A stretch of 24,373 nt of DNA, from NCBI GenBank assembly GCA_050260095.1, contig JBLNBQ010000053.1, forward strand, positions 1 through 24,373, in the 5' to 3' direction. Source of the DNA: JBLNBQ01 sp050260095. GTDB lineage: Bacteria; Bacillota; UBA5301; DYFA01. Position numbers and translations under genes: made by a program. A model generated the notes under the pieces. That model did no database searches and was not told where the DNA came from. It was given only the letters and a program-made list of their open reading frames with translations. Of this stretch, positions 21,433 to 24,373 are shown one piece after another (within the stretch, counting starts at the first letter, position 1; the number at the start of each line of letters is the position of its first letter).

Positions 21433-23850
21433 GTGAAACGGAACCTGGTGGTTGTGCTGCTGGTCGCAATGGTGGCGGTCGCGGGGGGCGCGCTGGCGCT
21501 GGGGCTGCGCGGGCGGCAGAACCGCGGGGAACCGGGTCTCGTCGGACAGGTGGCAGCGGTCAAAGGCGGCAGCGCTTTCGGGTTGCCCGGGCTCAAGGGT
21601 GCGACGGTCACGGCCGAACCGGGCGGCTTCACCACTCGGACCAGGCGCGACGGCAGCTTTGCTTTGAGGCTCCTTCCCGGCGTCTACCGGCTGACCATTG
21701 CGGCGCCCGGGTTCGTCCCGTACTCCAGCCGGGTGCAGGTCCTGGCCGCGGTGCCCGCCTCCGTCTGGCCGGCGCTCTTCCCGCGACCGTCGGGCCCGCC
21801 CGTGGCCAAGCTGATGCGGAGCGAGTTGTCGCCGGGGAGCGGCCCGGTGGCGTACAACACCAGCGTCCTGCTGGACGCCTCCCAGTCCCGCAACGTCGAC
21901 CCGGAAGGTCTGCGCTGGGAGATCACCGATGCTTCCGGCCGGGTCCTGACCGACCCCTACGCGGCGCCTGCCAGGCCCCTGCAGCTCAAGCCCTCCCCGG
22001 TGCCGGGAAGCTCCCCCTTGGTCTTCACCTTCGTCCCGCCGGTGCCGGGCCGCTTCCGGGTGCGGCTCCTTCTGCGCAACTCCTTCTCCGGGGGGCGGGA
22101 GGTGGCCGCGGAATACGTGGTGGTGGCGGAGAACCGCAGCCCCGAGCCGGTGCCGCTGGTGATCGCCGGCCCGAACCCGCCGGGCGATAAGCCCGACGGC
22201 CGGCGCAAGGAAGGCTCCGGCCTCCGGACCGTCCTCGCCGGCGACAAGGTCTTCCTGGGCGCGTGGGCCATCGACAAGAACTACCCTTCCCCGGAACTCT
22301 ATCACCCGGCCGGGCGGCAGCCGGACGCTTACGGGAAGAAGTTCCTGCTGCCGTTCAGCCGTTTCTCCTGGAAGTGGCGGTTGTACCGGCTCAAGGAGGG
22401 GGGCGGCCGCACCGACGTGACCCACCTGCTTCGGGCGGCGGGCCAGGGCTCCCCCCAGACCTCCCCCTACCCCTGGTTCGTGGCTGAGCAACCCGGGCGG
22501 TACCTCGCCGCGCTCTGGGCGGAGGACCACGATCCCTTCGGCAGCCAGCTCGGCAGCCCTCGCACGGTGGAGATCACGGTGCTCCCGCGGGAGGGGTCGC
22601 TGGTAGAGGAGGCGACCTGCGCCAAGCGCGGTTGCCATCCCCAGGTCCGGGCGCCCCAGGTCTCCGGCGGAAAGATGACCTGTCAAGCCTGCCACGGCCC
22701 GGCCGGGCCGCACCTGGCCGCCAAGGACGTGGAAGCCAAGCGGGCGACCATGCAGGTTTCCTACGAAGCGGCGCAGTGTGGCCGGTGCCATGACCAGTAT
22801 TCGGAGTGGGAGAAGTCGCGGCACTCCGACGGGTACGCCTTCGGCTACGAGGAGATTCCCCAGGCGCTCCTTCTGAACTGCACCAAGTGCCATTATCCCC
22901 AGGGGTTTGCGAAAGCGGCCGCCGTCGCCCGCCGCGACCGGATCCCCTTCGCACAGGTGGAGTTCAAGAAGGCCGCTTTCCCCGGCGGACCGCGCTACTA
23001 CGATTTTTCGCAGCTCCCCGGGCCGGTCGGGCAGGGAACAAGCTGTCAGGCCTGCCACGATCCGCACCAGATACAGCCAGGCAACCGGCTGGGCCTGCGG
23101 GCCTCCCGCGCGGAACTCTGCGGGACCTGCCACGCCGACAAGTGGCAAAACGTCCTTCTGGAGCAGACAGCCGGCCGGACCGGCTCGGCGTACGAGTACC
23201 CTGGGCGGGCCTACCCCACCGGGAACCCGCACCGCACCGCCGAAGGCTGCCTGCTCTGCCACATGAGCGAGGCGACGACGGCGAAGGACGCGCACGGGGT
23301 GCGCCGGGTGGGCGGCCACACTCTACGGATGCGCGACGCCGGGCCCGACGGGCGCCTGGGTGGCTTCGGCCCCGCCCCCGACGACCCCCGGCGGCGGCGG
23401 GAAGACTACGGCAAGGACGACCTGCTAAACTTGGCGCCGTGCCAGCGCTGTCACCCCGGGGCGACCACCTTCGACCTGAAGGGGCGGCAGAGCGAGATCT
23501 ACCGGCTCTGGACGGAGCTCGGGGGGCGCCTGGCGGCGCTAAACCACGGGAGGTTGCCGGGCTACAAGCCGGGGGACAAGTGCGCCACCTGCCACCGGGG
23601 CGGCACTCTTCCATTCGACGACGACCCCGACCTCGTGCTGGAGAACGCCTACACCAACTACAAGCTGGTCGGCAACGACCGGAGCTGGGGCATCCACAAC
23701 TATCGCTACACCAGGCAACTTCTGGAGGATTCCCTCCGCCTCCTGCCACCTGGCGCCCGGTCGTCACATCACCCCGACGGCAAGGGAGACGGCCGGGTGT
23801 GCGCCTGGCCGTCTCCCTCCGCCGGTTTCAGGGAGACCGTTATGTGGTGA
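21433..23850 (+). CDS. Large exported multihaem c-type cytochrome with N-terminal Ig/PKD-like domains
   Basis: This 805-residue protein has a hydrophobic N-terminal segment (about 4-23, signal peptide or anchor). Next come a carboxypeptidase-regulatory-like beta domain (about 30-95: KGATVTAEPGGF through GVYRLTIAAPGF) and two PKD-like domains (about 120-240, with LLDASQSRNVDPEGLRWEI, and about 265-385). The haem region starts with CX4CH (CAKRGCH, Cys396), followed by eight CXXCH motifs at Cys417, 449, 483, 538, 563, 606, 670 and 717, so eight or nine haems. The domain order suggests a cell-surface electron carrier that also touches a substrate or polymer. The GTG at 21433 has GGGGGAG about 5 bases upstream. 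The last 35 residues read through a strong hairpin and look unlike protein, so the original stop may have been lost by a frameshift near 23740. Confidence 0.88.
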   Translation: MKRNLVVVLLVAMVAVAGGALALGLRGRQNRGEPGLVGQVAAVKGGSAFGLPGLKGATVTAEPGGFTTRTRRDGSFALRLLPGVYRLTIAAPGFVPYSSRVQVLAAVPASVWPALFPRPSGPPVAKLMRSELSPGSGPVAYNTSVLLDASQSRNVDPEGLRWEITDASGRVLTDPYAAPARPLQLKPSPVPGSSPLVFTFVPPVPGRFRVRLLLRNSFSGGREVAAEYVVVAENRSPEPVPLVIAGPNPPGDKPDGRRKEGSGLRTVLAGDKVFLGAWAIDKNYPSPELYHPAGRQPDAYGKKFLLPFSRFSWKWRLYRLKEGGGRTDVTHLLRAAGQGSPQTSPYPWFVAEQPGRYLAALWAEDHDPFGSQLGSPRTVEITVLPREGSLVEEATCAKRGCHPQVRAPQVSGGKMTCQACHGPAGPHLAAKDVEAKRATMQVSYEAAQCGRCHDQYSEWEKSRHSDGYAFGYEEIPQALLLNCTKCHYPQGFAKAAAVARRDRIPFAQVEFKKAAFPGGPRYYDFSQLPGPVGQGTSCQACHDPHQIQPGNRLGLRASRAELCGTCHADKWQNVLLEQTAGRTGSAYEYPGRAYPTGNPHRTAEGCLLCHMSEATTAKDAHGVRRVGGHTLRMRDAGPDGRLGGFGPAPDDPRRRREDYGKDDLLNLAPCQRCHPGATTFDLKGRQSEIYRLWTELGGRLAALNHGRLPGYKPGDKCATCHRGGTLPFDDDPDLVLENAYTNYKLVGNDRSWGIHNYRYTRQLLEDSLRLLPPGARSSHHPDGKGDGRVCAWPSPSAGFRETVMW
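23784..23817. terminator. Strong hairpin between convergent genes, inside the end of the cytochrome frame
   Basis: GGGAGACGGCC (23784-23794) pairs perfectly with GGCCGTCTCCC (23807-23817), and the inner GGG/CCT adds three more pairs around the loop TGTGCG. No T-run follows on either strand. It sits where a terminator for the two convergent genes would be expected, but the multihaem reading frame now runs through it. Confidence 0.5.
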
Positions 23851-24262
23851 GGATACGCTGGACCCGCAGCACGGCGCGGAGCGCCCGGATGAGCTTGGCG
23901 GTGTGGGCCGAGCGTTCGAGCTTGCGCCAGTCTTCCAGGCTCAGCTCGGGCAGCTTGCCCGTCTCCACGATCCGCCGGATGGTGACCGCTTCGGGCGTGG
24001 CCAACAGAGCCTTGGCGTCGGCGTCGGCGTCCAGGCGGCCGAAGGCGGCGCGGAGCTGGTCCAGCTCGGCGTTCTCCAGAGCGCTGAGCAGCCAGCCGTC
24101 CCGCGGTCCGCCGCAGCACCCGCCGCCGCCGTAGCCTTCCGCGTCGCTGCTCTGTGCCGGAGTAGCGGCCGGCGCCGCCTGCTGATCCGCGGCGACCACG
24201 CCGGCGCTGCCCAAGGCCACGAGCAGCAGGAGCATCGCCGTCACCAAAAAGCCTCGCTTCAT
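23840..24262 (-). CDS. Small exported protein with a Gly-Cys-Cys-Gly motif
   Basis: The 140-residue protein has a clear signal peptide (MKRGFLVTAMLLLLVALGSA, cleavage around residue 25, VVAA), an Ala/Gln-rich stretch, a glycine-rich segment with two adjacent cysteines (GYGGGGCCGGP, about residues 44-54), and a helical, charged C-terminal half (ELDQLRAAFGRLDADADAKA through AHTAKLIRALRAVLR). I do not recognise a family. The Cys pair could bind a metal or form a disulfide. The ATG at 24262 is chosen because AAAGGAGGGG lies 5 bases upstream; the frame is open 17 codons further up but has no ribosome binding site there. Its stop overlaps the end of the convergent cytochrome gene by 11 bases. Confidence 0.8.
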   Translation of the reverse strand: MKRGFLVTAMLLLLVALGSAGVVAADQQAAPAATPAQSSDAEGYGGGGCCGGPRDGWLLSALENAELDQLRAAFGRLDADADAKALLATPEAVTIRRIVETGKLPELSLEDWRKLERSAHTAKLIRALRAVLRVQRILTT

Positions 24263-24373
24263 GATCTCCCCTCCTTTTCTCAAATCTGCGATCAACGCGA
24301 ATAACGCAGGCAAACCTGGCAGAAGTTCCGCCCCCTGCCGGTTATTTCTTTCTGGAGACTTTCGGAAACGTCC

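Noticed and set aside
20848..23319. 823-codon minus-strand frame that includes RCC1 repeats
   Set aside because: Only the part below 21273 is genuine, the start of the broken RCC1 gene; the rest is antisense to the multihaem cytochrome.
1..24373. CRISPR arrays, tRNA or rRNA genes, insertion sequences, attachment sites, defence systems
   Set aside because: I looked for regular repeats, tRNA-like folds, transposase motifs and terminal repeats on both strands and found none that I could support.

Overview
The window is about 24.4 kb of GC-rich DNA (roughly two thirds G+C by eye). Genes are packed tightly, many have strong GGAGG-type ribosome binding sites, and GTG or TTG starts are common. The gene content points to an anaerobic or facultatively anaerobic, respiring bacterium: a tungsten/molybdenum-type aldehyde:ferredoxin oxidoreductase, two exported multihaem c-type cytochromes, a NapH-like membrane ferredoxin and an iron-sulfur flavoprotein. 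The strong Shine-Dalgarno sites would suit a high-GC Bacillota lineage. The solute-binding protein has a cleavable signal peptide without a lipobox Cys, which is more usual in diderms. I cannot fix the phylum from sequence alone.

Layout. (1) 1-1083, minus strand: the N-terminal part of a HAD phosphatase running off the left edge, then two coding remnants, one of them the C-terminus of an isoprenylcysteine methyltransferase-like protein. (2) 1244-1963: an L,D-transpeptidase with a good terminator. (3) 2185-3573: a PadR repressor with a near-ideal promoter buried in a perfect palindrome, overlapping a gene for a polyferredoxin membrane protein. (4) 3631-4288, minus: an iron-sulfur flavoprotein with its own promoter. 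(5) 4344-4571: the decayed C-terminus of a purple-acid-phosphatase-like enzyme. (6) 4878-5629: an exported SYLF-domain protein and its terminator. (7) 5674-14655: a nine-gene block, IclR regulator, complete Liv-type ABC importer (binding protein, two permeases, two ATPases), aldehyde ferredoxin oxidoreductase, PfpI/DJ-1 protein and DapA-family aldolase. (8) 14736-14963: a small unknown gene whose ribosome binding site lies in a hairpin. (9) 14968-17990, minus: an MFS exporter and a GHL10-type glycoside hydrolase-like protein. (10) 18075-19116: a pentahaem cytochrome and its terminator. (11) 19162-19977, minus: a sugar-isomerase-like TIM barrel. (12) 20072-21273, minus: an RCC1-repeat gene broken by at least five lesions. 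(13) 21433-23850: a large exported cytochrome with eight CXXCH and one CX4CH motif behind Ig/PKD-like domains. (14) 23840-24262, minus: a small exported Cys-Cys protein.

How the parts may work together. The IclR block looks like one catabolic unit: import of a small organic acid, class I aldolase cleavage, oxidation of the aldehyde product to an acid with reduction of ferredoxin, and a DJ-1-type protein that could deal with reactive aldehydes. The substrate is unknown. The cytochromes could pass electrons across or outside the envelope, but no quinol oxidase or terminal reductase for them lies in the window. Four clear or probable gene remnants show that this stretch is losing genes, or that the assembly contains errors; raw reads would separate these.
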